Below, piece after piece: positions 54,875-64,000 of a DNA stretch of 64,000 nucleotides. This DNA is from Branchipolynoe longqiensis. Lineage: Eukaryota > Annelida > Polychaeta > Phyllodocida > Polynoidae. Position 1 is the first letter of the stretch. Each line of letters opens with the position of its first letter. A program made the position numbers and the translations under genes. The notes beneath the pieces were generated by a model, which was not told the DNA's origin, ran no database searches, and saw only the letters and a list, made by a program, of their open reading frames with translations. The DNA lies in the NCBI GenBank assembly GCA_030323885.1, contig CM059187.1:125534025-125598024 (forward strand). Reading direction: 5' to 3'.

Positions 54875-55710
54875 GACTATTATAGCCCGAAAAAGTACTA
54901 ATAGATGTAGAACCAGAATCGTTTAATGCTTGAACACCTGAGCTAACAGAACTAACCAGCCCGGTAACAGGTAAACCGACAGCAGAGGCATTGCAACGAA
55001 CCGATTCGAGAGGGAAAGACCTAACTAGGCTAGCGACAGGACAAGCATCAGAGCATGACTCAGGCACAAGGCAAGTCATGGCGGGGAAACGACAGCCCCC
55101 GCCGGTGGTAGTGGAACCACAATGCTGGTAAGGATGAACAGCAGATACATTCAGTCCCAGCTTCAGCTGTGATGGTGATAATGTCAAGTCGTCGCCTTCA
55201 CAACCGCTAGGATGGAACCCAGCCAGCCGCGCATCTGTAGTCACGGGTGGACGTACGCACTCAACATCCAAATTTACACCAATCCGGTTTATGTCCTCGG
55301 GCATTGCTCATCGATCTCAATTCCTTATTAAACCAACTATATAAACTAGGCTGGCGCACAACAGATTCTGACTCTGAACTACCTTGCCGCGAGACAGCAA
55401 AGCACAACCTTTTAGTTTTTATAACACTACCTACAGCAAATGGACAAGATCGTTTAGCACCTTTTATGCGAGAACGGTCAGGTAGATAACCGGGGGAGCA
55501 CGACTCAGCCCCACTATTAATAACAGGAATAGGCAAAGTGAGAACAGGAAGGGAAACAGATTGTAGCAAATCTAACGATGAACACGACGCTGTAACAACA
55601 GAAGCACCGACCTGACACAGGGATGAGCTGGCTGGGTTCAGGCTGGTCACAGAGCCGCTGTCAACGTCTTGGGCAACCGCACAGTCGTCGACAGAACCCT
55701 CAATCGCCAC
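54777..55710 (-). pseudogene. Polymerase linker region, frame-broken
   Basis: Two overlapping frames (55710-55261 and 55304-54777) and the start of the next encode serine- and valine-rich sequence without a known domain. Positions 55085-55120 repeat 'cccgccggtggtagtggaac' from 54845-54870. It lies between Gag and RT and probably forms the N-terminal extension of the polyprotein. Confidence 0.5.
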
Positions 55711-55793
55711 TCGCCTCGACGCCTGCTGTTGATGGACTCTGTCTTCACAGGCACGCTCAGCACACTCGCCACCAGTCCCTTGTCGACTAGAAA

Positions 55794-57047
55794 TTAAAAA
55801 ACCTTTGCACGAGTATCAGTGTCAGGTGTAACCTCCTTTGCACGTATTTTCGACTTGTACTCCATTTCCCTATGGAAATGCCTTTTCCTCATCTTGTGCG
55901 CGCAATAAGAGCAGACATGTACATATTTGTTATTACCGTCCCCATGATCACCGCTGAAACCACACGCTTTACCTCGGTTCCAAATGACACAAGGGCGGCC
56001 ATCAATATCCCTGTTAAAGTCAGAGGTTCCAGAATCACCTGATTTCACAACCTTAGGCACTCGCTGCCCTAGACCACACACATCCCGACGGACCTCCACT
56101 ATTTTGGCCTCATCATCCCAGGCATCTGGTAAGTGCTTGTCGGAAATCATATTGAAATTTTTTTCGCTATAATCAAGACACGTCTGCCAGGTGTACGAGT
56201 GCGCTAGCTCTAAAATAGTGTCAATGTGGTTCTCTAGGTTTGGGACCCAATCAGCTGGCACATCACCACGCTTGGACATGCGCCGAATAGCAGACAAATA
56301 CTCGTACCATTTTGATTCACCCATGCCAACCTTTCCCTTCTTCTCCTCACGAATAACATACTTGTGAGGCAAAAGTTTCTTGGCACCTGCCTGTCTAGCC
56401 TTCTTCCCGACCAACTGAATTAAATTTTTCATCATGCCGTCATCACTGTCTGAGTCGTATACAAAAGAATCATTTAGACCATTTGAACGACCCTTACTAT
56501 GACTGCAACCGCAGCCCTGATGATTATTAGCCCTAACGGCTACACTTGACACAATACTATTATTAGACGAAAGTTCGTTACCTTGATTAATGTCCTTGCT
56601 TGGGCTACCACCACAGCCGACGCACGGACGAGCCGGTCGAGAAACCCTTCTTGCATTCGTGCGTGCAGCGGTTGCTCCTTCGACTCCGATTGCGTCATCA
56701 GTGACCACATCCGGCTCGTCCGTTACGCCATCTAATACCGGTGAATTTGACAACACATTCACCTCCAGACTTGAAATACGTGCCAATAACGGCTCCTGTG
56801 ATTCCAGCAATTTGTGATCGAGCAGACGGGAAATTTCCTCCAACGTCGCCGCTCGACCAGAAGTGGATGGTACAGCCAGTGTTGGAGATGGTTGCAGATT
56901 ATCTAGCCGTAATCGACCAGATGAAGCCGGCCGACCCACCGACCGGCGAAATGCAGCAGAAGAAGAACAGCTGGGTAACACCACAGATTCCAATAACGCC
57001 CTAGAATATCGCCCTACATCTGGACGTCTCCGTGTGGATTTAGGCAT
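55794..57047 (-). CDS. Ngaro-like Gag (ORF1)
   Basis: The ORF encodes 417 residues and is uninterrupted. A short coiled segment near residues 65-95 ('TLEEISRLLDHKLLESQEPL') is followed by a basic region with 'KKARQAGAKKLLPHKYVIRE'. A central helical domain starts at 'WYEYLSAIRRMSKRGDVPAD'. The C-terminal Cys/His cluster has 'CVIWNRGKACGF', an H, then 'YVHVCSYCAHKMRKRHFH', a likely zinc-binding nucleic-acid domain. It begins 46 bp after repeat A1 in the direction of transcription. The role as Gag is inferred from position and features; sequence similarity to the Gag at 26346-27805 is weak but ordered. Confidence 0.75.
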   Translation of the reverse strand: MPKSTRRRPDVGRYSRALLESVVLPSCSSSAAFRRSVGRPASSGRLRLDNLQPSPTLAVPSTSGRAATLEEISRLLDHKLLESQEPLLARISSLEVNVLSNSPVLDGVTDEPDVVTDDAIGVEGATAARTNARRVSRPARPCVGCGGSPSKDINQGNELSSNNSIVSSVAVRANNHQGCGCSHSKGRSNGLNDSFVYDSDSDDGMMKNLIQLVGKKARQAGAKKLLPHKYVIREEKKGKVGMGESKWYEYLSAIRRMSKRGDVPADWVPNLENHIDTILELAHSYTWQTCLDYSEKNFNMISDKHLPDAWDDEAKIVEVRRDVCGLGQRVPKVVKSGDSGTSDFNRDIDGRPCVIWNRGKACGFSGDHGDGNNKYVHVCSYCAHKMRKRHFHREMEYKSKIRAKEVTPDTDTRAKVF

Positions 57048-57093
57048 GGTAAAGCCGAAGTCGTACAGAATCCTGAAAGTCTACACTCAAACT

Positions 57094-57290
57094 TGAAATT
57101 TTGTCGTGTTAGTGACAGTGATCCGTCCTTGTCAAACTTCAGTTATGTACTGATTTCAACTCTCGGCCTAATACCGGAAGTTAACTTCGGACGTAGCAAC
57201 GGATGCAACGAACGGTATCTAAGGTAATCATCATATCAAGACCACAGTCAGGGTTTTGAATTACGCATGTTACCGGCAACATGTACAATT
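57094..57290 (-). repeat. Split repeat A1 (5' end of nested element)
   Basis: Near-exact direct repeat of A2 ('aacatgtacaatt' to 'cgacaaaatttca' on the minus strand). Gypsy integrase sequence begins immediately at 57291. Confidence 0.92.
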
Positions 57291-57296
57291 TAGCAA

Positions 57297-58080
57297 AGCT
57301 AGCTGAAAGTCTGTCTTCGTGTCTAAACATTTTTATAACATGTTTTTGATTGTTTGCACAAATCTTTCAACTTGGCCGTTGCTTCAGGGGTACTGCACAC
57401 TCGAATATGTGGCTGTAAACCCATAGTGTTTTGCAAATTCCTTATACTTGTGGCTCTTAAACTGCGGACCGTTGTCTGAAATCACCTGGCTCGGAATACC
57501 ATGCCTAGCACAATTATCCTTCATGGCCTCGATGACTGTAACCTACGCCGTATCCTTCAACAACGTTACCTCAGGATACTTAGCGTAATAATCTACAGTT
57601 ATCAGGTAATTTTCATGATGTATCTCAAATAAATCCGCCCCTATTTTTTCGAAAGGCTGACATGTTATCGGGTTGTTTACTAAAGGTTCCTTGTGCAAAT
57701 TTTTACGGTTATTCTGACATGTGTCATGCCAATTTGTTTATTTATGTTAGGTCAGAATATGCAGTCACGTGCCAAATACTTGGACTTAGTGATCCCCAAG
57801 TGCGTCTCATGCAACGCTTCAATCATTTCACCGCAGAGCTTTGGAGGTACCACAACTCGATTGCCTTTCATAACTAAGTTGTTTTCTACCGTTAGCTCAT
57901 CTTTGTACAGTATGTACACATGGAGGTGTTTGTATGCAATAGTGTCCCACCCACTTTCAATCTGTGTTATCAACATGGACATGGGTACCTCATTTTCATA
58001 CTCTCAGACAATTTTACTTAACAGACTGATGATTGCATGTCCACTGCAGCGACGCTGAGTGTGTCATCAAATAGGTCAGC
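57297..58080 (-). pseudogene. Gypsy integrase zinc-binding and core domains
   Basis: The N-terminal part has 'VVVPPKLCGEMIEALHETHL'. The core has 'IGADLFEIHHENYLITVDYY', 'AKYPEV', a counterpart of 'SDNGPQFKSHKYKEFAKHYG' and 'NGQVERFVQTIKNML'. So the D-D-E residues are visible in translation. Frame breaks occur near 57560-57760. It stops at the nested element where the tyrosine-arginine 'YRNTPL' motif should follow. Confidence 0.8.
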
Positions 58081-58113
58081 GTGACCTACATTGGCACTGT
58101 GTGTTCGGGACAA

Positions 58114-58721
58114 TAGCTGTATTCACACGGGCAAAATGTAAAGCGATCTAGACAAGGTGAATCATATGAATCGATTTAGATGCGCATTCACACGGACCGA
58201 GTTTGAAAGTGTTTCGCATTCACACGGGCAGTGCTTTGAATCGGTTTAAGGCGGAAGTGGATATCTGCGCATGAGCAAGTCCAGCCTGACCAGTGCCAGT
58301 TTTCGATTAGGCAACGTCACCACAAGAGAGTGAGTTCGACCTAGATATGTATGTACTGAATCGTATTGGTTTGGAATGGTCAAAACTTCTGCTGGGCAGT
58401 GAAACCCTAACAATAAATGATGAAAAAAATATCTGTGCACCTCTAGCAGGTTCATAAAGCAAATTTACCGGAAAGTCAACACACTCAGGTCTCGACTGTC
58501 ACGTTTCCCTCGACTGCGCATGCGTGTGATGACATAAATAAAACGTTTCAGCATAGATCGGTTCCTGTAGACCACCTAGCGAAGCGTTTTACATTAAACG
58601 ATTTACATGAATCGATTCAGCCCTAAAATGCCTCAGCCGCGCATTCACACGGCACATGTGAGTCGAACTAGGCAAGTCGATTTATAGGAATCGATTTAAC
58701 TTGCCCGTGTGAATACAGCTA
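58114..58721. mobile_element. MITE between Gypsy RNase H and integrase
   Basis: Ends 'tagctgtattcacacgggca' and 'tgcccgtgtgaatacagcta' with TA. Subterminal 'gaatcgatttag' and 'aatcgatttaactt' are also inverted. It resembles in layout the MITE at 32878-33442 ('agctgcgtttacatgggc'). Confidence 0.82.
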
Positions 58722-58724
58722 ATG

Positions 58725-59107
58725 TGTCTGCAAAGAACATTAGAGAACCCTTAACGTGACACAACAGGACATTGTAATTCTGCAAACGCATTCGCATCCT
58801 TTGCAATCGTGCCGACAGTTTATGCATCGGTTTCTGCATTATCGCCACCAACGGTTTGTGGTCCGTTTCAATTTGAACTTCGTTGCAAAAGATGTAGTCA
58901 TGAAACCTGGCATCCGAAACATATGGCGAGCATTTCTTTTTCGATAGTGGCATACCCACACTGCGCTGAGTCGAGCGCACAAGATGCAAATGTGATTGGT
59001 TTGTTTTCCTGCATTAACACAGCCCCTAGCCCCAACTGACAAGCATCTACCTGAATAACAATGGGTTTCTCAACATTATAGTATGCTAAAACAGAAGCAG
59101 TTCTCAA
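58725..59107 (-). pseudogene. Gypsy RNase H domain
   Basis: 'PIVIQVDACQLGLGAVLMQE' holds the first catalytic aspartate. 'GYATIEKEMLAI' and, after a frame change near 58940, 'YIFCNEVQIETDHKPLVAIM' and 'ARLQRMRMRLQNYN' follow the Ty3/Gypsy pattern. Confidence 0.85.
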
Positions 59108-59149
59108 CTTTTCTTTGAGTTTGTCATACGCAACTTGTTGTTCACTCTG

Positions 59150-59970
59150 CTAGTGCCACGCGATATCCTTCGCGAGGAGCATGCGCAGTGGTTTGGCGAT
59201 CTCGGACATGTTTGGTATGAGCTTGTGCACATACCCAACCATGGCTAGGAACCTCTGCACGCCTTGTTTGGCACACGGCTCTGGCATGTCTACAATCGCC
59301 TGTATTCTGTCTGGATCTGGCTTCACGCCTTGTTGGGTAAGTTGATGACCTACATACTTTACTGTAGTTTTGCATAACAAAGATTTTAACTCGTTTAACT
59401 TAAGATTTAACGATCTAGCTCGGTCCAGGACTGCTTTAAGTCTGTTGTTGTGCTCCTCCACGATTGACCCAAATACCAAAATGTCGTCCGTGACTATACC
59501 GACACCGGGTAGATCGCCCATGACACGGTGCATCTCCTGAATAAAAATGTCACCGGTCGTTTTTATGCCAAAAGGCAGCCGGGTGTACGTCTACCGGCCC
59601 CACAGAGTGTTAAATGAGCAGAACAGTGAACTTTCATAGTCTAACTCTATCTGCCAATACCCTGCCATGGCATGCAAAACTGAGAAATACTGTGCATTAG
59701 CCGTCTTAGCTATAATTTCGTCAATGGTTTTGGTCGGAAATGGCCCTCTCTTGATAGCTTTGTTCAACTTAGTCGGATCCAGACCGATCCTTATCTTCTT
59801 CGGGTTTTTTTCCGATTGTTATGGAATTAACCCATTCAGTGGGTTCATCTTGCTCAACAAATACACCCATTTCGAACATACGCTTAAGCTTGTCGTGTAC
59901 TTTGTTTTGAATTGCATATGGAATCCTCCTTGGCGGGTTGTACAGATTTATCAACATGAATGGCATCATT
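59150..59970 (-). pseudogene. Gypsy reverse transcriptase
   Basis: The N-terminal segment at 59969-59769 has 'MFEMGVFVEQDEPTEWVNSI'. The palm and catalytic region at 59533-59150 has 'GVGIVTDDILVFGS' ('TDD' where YxDD is usual), then 'KLNELKSLLCKTTVKYVGHQ' and 'QGVKPDPDRIQAIVDMPEP'. At least two frame breaks lie at 59540-59770. Confidence 0.85.
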
Positions 59971-60200
59971 TAATTTTATGAGACCTAAACCTTGAAAAAC
60001 GTCTTTTTATTTGCTTACCTGATGTTCTGCTCGCGAACTGTGGTTGTTGCTCAGGGTGGAAATGTTCGTTGGCACATTAGAGTGCACCACGTCGACGCGT
60101 CAACAAGTTCAACACAACACAAGCCTGCTTACTCAAAATGGGCTGGCAGTTCCCCACCACTTGGAACGTGAAGTCTCTGCCGTCGATCCCAATTACTGCC

Positions 60201-60497
60201 TCACCGTCCGGGGGGGGGGGGGGACGGGAGGGTGATCCAATGCCCAGAAAAAGTCAAAAGCTGTCCGGATGCAACTCTGTTGAAGATGTTCCTCGGCAGA
60301 ACGTTTGCCTCCGATCCCGTGTCGAGCTTGAACTTGACTGGATGACTGTTCACTCGGACAGTCGCATACCAGAGCTCATCATCACTTTCTGTGCTGCGGT
60401 CGATGGCACCGACAAACAGATCCGTCGTCAACACATTGACTTCCACCGGATCCGGGTCTTGATCAGCATTATGACGGTCGGGCTCTTCCACAGTCAA
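60201..60497 (-). pseudogene. Gypsy aspartic protease
   Basis: 'ATVRVNSHPVKFKLDTGSEA' followed by 'NVLPRNIFNRV' contains the D-T-G active site of a retropepsin. Upstream (right) no Gag or nucleocapsid was recognised. A G-run at 60209-60222 disrupts the downstream frame. Confidence 0.8.
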
Positions 60498-60829
60498 TTC
60501 GTTGACTCTGCCTGGTCTGCCCCGGCCATTCCTGACCCATAACCACGCTAAGTAGGAACCAGGTTGTCAGGAAGTGTTATTCCGAGCAGTGTTTAGTCCC
60601 AATACGATTACATCGTGTACACTTAGATACGCTGTCCAGCTATGGCAGAACTTATCAATCCAATGTCCATTAACATTTAGGTGTTTCAATTCACTTCTAG
60701 ATTATAACACCAACACTAATAACAACAAGATAATATTCATATTTATTGCGGTTTTCACATTAATCAAACACATCTGGAGAGAAGTATGACAGTGGAGGTG
60801 GGGTCGGAAAGAACACATAGAGGAGAATC

Positions 60830-61110
60830 TAGGATATCCTCTGCGAACATCACTATTATTACTGGAGTCTATGACAGTGATGTCACAACAGATTTGTTCA
60901 ACCTCAGAATGAAGAGTAACACCATAGGCCATGGTATAAGATCTTCAAAGAGAGGCCCAAACTTGAGGTAAGGAAAAACTCATTCTTTTTTCGAGTGACA
61001 GATCTATGGAACAGTCTCCCAGACTAGGTGGTTGAAGCGCCAATGGTAGAACCATTTGAGAGAAGGCTGGATAGACATTGGAGAGGATACCCACAATTAT
61101 ATGACTTCAG
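60830..61110 (+). pseudogene. LINE 3' coding end
   Basis: The plus-strand frame shows 'SFFFRVTDLWNSLPD', a stop, then 'VVEAPMVEPFERRLDRHW'. This is the familiar C-terminal segment of Jockey/CR1/RTE-like polymerases. It is 5'-truncated and carries stops. Confidence 0.75.
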
Positions 61111-62065
61111 GGAACCATCGACCTCCTTATATGTGCAAAAGAATAGTATAGGCCATTATCACAGTCTGATTCTCAGGGCTTGAAACCTACAGCTTGTTTA
61201 TTGTACACACAAGTCTGCAATATCAACTCACACAGTACAGTTAGTTCACGAAGTGAAGTCCAATACGCACACACACTGATACAGCACTGCATACAATAGC
61301 AACTCTAATAGGTTTAGGAGACATTTAATTCTAAGCCTAAAATGACAAATACATTGAAAAACACTTAGTAAGAAATCCTCCAATTAGGTCCTTATTTGCT
61401 ATCGTTGTCTCGAACTAACGTAAATAATAAAGCCCCGAATAAAATGACGATCTAAATTCATAAAATGTTAAATATATTGCTAGTAAGTAACCTGGTACAA
61501 AGGAATCAAGCAGATTTCAAATATGCTGTTATATTTTATGTTTAAATATGTTAAACTATATATATTTTTGTTTTTGATTTGACTAGAAATGGACAAACAG
61601 ATGTGCTAGAAGAAAATACATGGGTGTGTCTGTGCAGTGCCAATTCGTAGAATATAGCACTGCAATAAGGCACTCAATACGTATTGGGTTAATTGATTTA
61701 GTCGTGGATGAATCAGATCGTTCCTATCCCTATACCATGTGTGAGGAACTTGGCTATTAAGGATCTGGTTCTGTGACTCAGTAAGACTAGTGATTTAATT
61801 ATGATTCGTTCTAAAAGTATTGTTCGGTTCATCAATACTAGTGAGTACTAATCATTGAAATCAATATGACCAATCAAATTGCATATTAGTACTCTAAAAT
61901 AAAACCGGGTTTTCTCTTCTTAGAAGTAAATATGCTAAAAACAGAATCCGACCTTAACTTTCGCTAGTTATAGCTAAGCAAGATAGGTCCTTATTGGTAG
62001 CTGGCTACCTGTCTGAATATTAAGACAACCTGACAGTTCCACCAGGCCATGCATGTAATACGCTT
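61111..62065. other. Intergenic, nothing recognised
   Basis: AT-rich, with no ORF, repeat family or RNA gene identified. Confidence 0.4.
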
Positions 62066-62069
62066 AGTA

Positions 62070-62380
62070 AGAGTTGTTTTATGTCCAAGCAACATGTAAT
62101 GTCTTATCAGGACAAGAACCGACTTGTGACAGTGCACACTCATCGTGACTTTATAGTGCGGCCCCACTGAGAGACCAGGCCACCGGCATCATGATCCAAT
62201 ATCCCAGTCACATCCTGATACTGTTCCTTGTCCGATCCTATTAATGCTGAGTGCCAGGCAAGGTAGAGAGAGACAAGTATCAATTTTATAAGTCATTGGT
62301 TTGACTTGGCTGGGATTCAAACTCCCGACCTTCCACACGGGAAGCCTGCGCTCTACCGATTAGGCCACCGCGTCCGGTGC
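62070..62380 (-). repeat. tRNA-derived SINE, best tRNA-like head
   Basis: On the minus strand it begins with 'gcggtggcctaatcggtaga' (A-box-like) and 'gggagtttgaatcccagcc' (B-box-like). It then shows all family blocks and ends in 'acatgttgcttggacataaa'. The head resembles a tRNA whose anticodon arm is 'gcaggcttcccgtgtgg'. Confidence 0.88.
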
Positions 62381-62902
62381 AAATTTCTAACCCCCCCATC
62401 CCCCCGCCCAATACAATAATCTTGTAGTACATCACATTTATTCAACGTAGATTACTAGTAGAAATAGAAATCATTTACATAATGGATCGATTTAAATGAC
62501 CGCACTTGTGCGTACGTGCGTGTGTGTGCGCACGCGCGCGTGCGTGCGTGCTGGTTTGCTAGGTTATATAAGTGGATATTAAATAATAAAGTCAACACAC
62601 ACGGACATTTGTTACAATACTTTAATCATGGTAAATTATGTACAACAGTATTAATGGCTCATGTACACAAACATCTTGGAAATATTTGAGAATGCATCCA
62701 TGTGGCAGCAGACTACATTCTGCCAACGATGAATCTACATTACTTACACCAACCTCGTAACGTAATTTGTTAATATACATTCCCGTCTTGGTTATGAGGC
62801 AATGCTATCTATCTAAAATGAAATTCAAACCTGCACCAACAATACATACATGTATAATAGTTGATGTAACTGTCCATAAATAAACTACGACTCAGTGAAC
62901 GA
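62381..62902. other. Region downstream of the putative last exon, with (TGCG)n
   Basis: A 'tgcgtgtgtgtgcgcacgcg' purine-pyrimidine alternating tract (62508-62552) may adopt Z-DNA. On the minus strand AATAAA sits at about 62438-62433 and could serve the exon at 62903-63047. Confidence 0.45.
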
Positions 62903-63047
62903 TCAATGCACGGTGAAGGCACTCCCATTGGAAAAAAGACTAAAACCCCCAAAACCCTCTGGAGTTGGCCTCTGGTCACACTGCTGCTGTTGGTGATCAA
63001 CATCCCCACTTTGAAGTTTAAACGTGTACATAACAGGCGCCCATTCT
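62903..63047 (-). CDS. Putative terminal exon of an unrecognised gene
   Basis: On the minus strand an acceptor 'tataattcattcag' precedes an open frame reading 'EWAPVMYTFKLQSGDV', 'DHQQQQCDQRPTPEGFGGFS' and 'LFSNGSAFTVH', then TGA. The sequence looks like real protein. Using the alternative acceptor two bases on (63045) makes the phase match the exon at 63581-63679. I do not recognise the family. Confidence 0.42.
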
Positions 63048-63580
63048 CTGAATGAATTATAAAGAAATTACGTAGGAAGAGTTAGCTTAAACTGGTGTAG
63101 CAACTATAGTGTTGATTTAGTCAATGCGTATAGTGAGGTTTTACAGGGTATTCATCCACTACACAATATTCACCTTCCTCCACGTCGCCGTGTATTGTGG
63201 GTATCAGTGGATAGGGTAAATCTAACTTGGTGGACCCTTCTCACTGTCATGGCACTGCACAAGAGGGCCATAGACAAAATCAGGCATGTGATTGGGTGCA
63301 GAAAAAAAAACCTGAAATTCTTTTTAGGTTATCGTGGGGACACACAGCATCCCACTGGTCACGCGAGAGATGCAAATAGTGTATTTCAGAGGTGTTTTGG
63401 TGGCCAGAATATAACAAAAACACAACGGAATTCCGGTTTCGGCGGCCAGAAAAAAAACCGGAATTCCGGAGAAATCACATGCCTGCATGATTCGAACCAA
63501 CCTGTTCAGTTGAGCTGAACTCAGTGCATTTTTCTGTGACGTTCGATTATATCCGGAGGCCCACTGATTTAGCAACTCAC

Positions 63581-63679
63581 GGTGGGACTCTACAGCCATC
63601 CTGTCATAATCGAAGGTGATTTTGGCTGCCTTTCGATTAACAATGAATGCTGAGATTGTGTACTTGCGAAATCCCACCC
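63581..63679 (-). CDS. Putative internal exon of the same unrecognised gene
   Basis: 99 bp between acceptor 'gtcattttatcag' and donor GTGAGT. It encodes VGFRKYTISAFIVNRKAAKI then 'TFDYDRMAVESH'. Hydrophobic-basic alternation suggests a folded domain, but no family is recognised. Joining to the exon at 62903-63045 keeps the frame. Upstream exons would lie beyond the right edge. Confidence 0.38.
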
Positions 63680-63681
63680 CT

Positions 63682-64000
63682 GATAAAATGACCTCTTAGG
63701 GTGCCGGACTTAGTCTGCACATTGCGCTGGTTTTAACACGATAAGAACGGCCGGGGGTGGGAGAATTGGGTGAGTTAAGTAAAAGGAGGGGGGGGGGGGA
63801 GCTTTGGGTCAGTATGCTGCTCACTTAAAGGCCACCTAACATGACATGGTGAATTGGCTTGAATCCTGTTGAATGAGAACTATTCTAAATTCACTCCCAT
63901 TGCTTATGGCCAGATAACCTAAGCTGGAATAAGGATTTTTGTTTGTTTGTTTAATATCTCCAATCAACAGGGACTCACTCAAATCCTCAGATCACGTGAT
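63682..64000. other. Right edge, nothing recognised
   Basis: It contains a G-run at 63787-63801 and AT-rich sequence. No supported exon or repeat. Confidence 0.35.

Larger units (their letters stand above)
50102..57290 (-). mobile_element. Ngaro/PAT-like YR retrotransposon nested in Gypsy integrase
   Basis: On the minus strand: A1 (57094-57290), Gag-like ORF, polymerase linker, RT/RNase H, tyrosine recombinase, B1 (51412-51842), A2 (51211-51407), B2 (50102-51172, interrupted by a hAT-like MITE). A1 and A2 differ at only a few positions over 197 bp, so the insertion is fairly recent. The recombinase catalytic residues are present. The Gag frame is open for 417 codons. The polymerase has frameshifts and the recombinase one stop. 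It is related in protein motif order to the GC-rich element at 22605-28059 but has ordinary base composition. Confidence 0.9.
49420..60497 (-). mobile_element. Ty3/Gypsy retrotransposon, split by a nested YR element
   Basis: On the minus strand protease, RT, RNase H and integrase run from 60497 to 57297. The integrase C-terminal part reappears at 50100-49631, followed by a probable LTR. A Ngaro/PAT-like element (about 50102-57290) is inserted in the integrase gene and a MITE (58114-58721) lies between RNase H and integrase. Gag and the 5' LTR are not seen, so it is 5'-truncated near 60540. Several frame breaks show it is dead. Confidence 0.85.

Noticed and set aside
62300..62380. Functional tRNA gene
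   Set aside because: The A- and B-box-like head is followed by SINE body and the shared tail. The cloverleaf is not intact, so it is a SINE promoter.

Overview
The window is nuclear DNA from an animal, most likely a mollusc. Host genes are split by GT-AG introns, AT-rich non-coding DNA dominates, and transposable-element families fill most of the rest. A SINE at 1448-1795 resembles, from memory, a repeat common in gastropod and bivalve genomes. No bacterial operons, CRISPR arrays or rRNA genes were seen.

Host genes. (1) The first four coding exons of a Hook-family dynein/endosome adaptor lie on the minus strand (6592 down to 1911) and the gene runs off the left edge. (2) A single-exon ankyrin-repeat plus SOCS-box protein lies on the plus strand (12773-13957). 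(3) A complete four-exon ribosomal protein eS27 gene (RPS27) lies on the minus strand (48275 down to 36532), with a 5'TOP-like start and repeat-packed introns. (4) Two putative exons of an unrecognised gene lie on the minus strand near the right edge (63679-62903).

Mobile DNA. Three tyrosine-recombinase (YR) retrotransposons are present, in two architectures. The first (14551-19948, plus) is DIRS-1-like, with inverted ends and an internal complementary region. The second (22605-28059, minus) is an extremely GC-rich Ngaro/PAT-like element with A1-ORFs-B1-A2-B2 split direct repeats. The third (about 50102-57290, minus) is also Ngaro/PAT-like and sits inside the integrase gene of a Ty3/Gypsy element (49420-60497, minus); it is itself interrupted by a hAT-like MITE. 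A decayed fourth copy, related to the third, lies at 31980-33795 and is broken up by MITEs. LINE 3' ends occur at 29380-30250, 47341-47640 and 60830-61110. A tRNA-derived SINE family recurs at least ten times. Several MITE families have TA or TWA (TAA/TTA) target duplications.

Tandem DNA includes a TG/TGTCTG array (40797-41740), a minisatellite at 20090-20475, a 399-bp tandem duplication (37438-38238) and CA-rich arrays (30245-30760).

The host genes are unrelated housekeeping or signalling genes and do not form an operon or pathway. The layout reads as layered retrotransposon and MITE insertions around and inside them. No convincing new non-transposon system was found. The most informative material is the pair of split-direct-repeat YR elements, the nested insertion stack and the module sharing between MITE families. 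All identifications come from reading the sequence; no database search was run.
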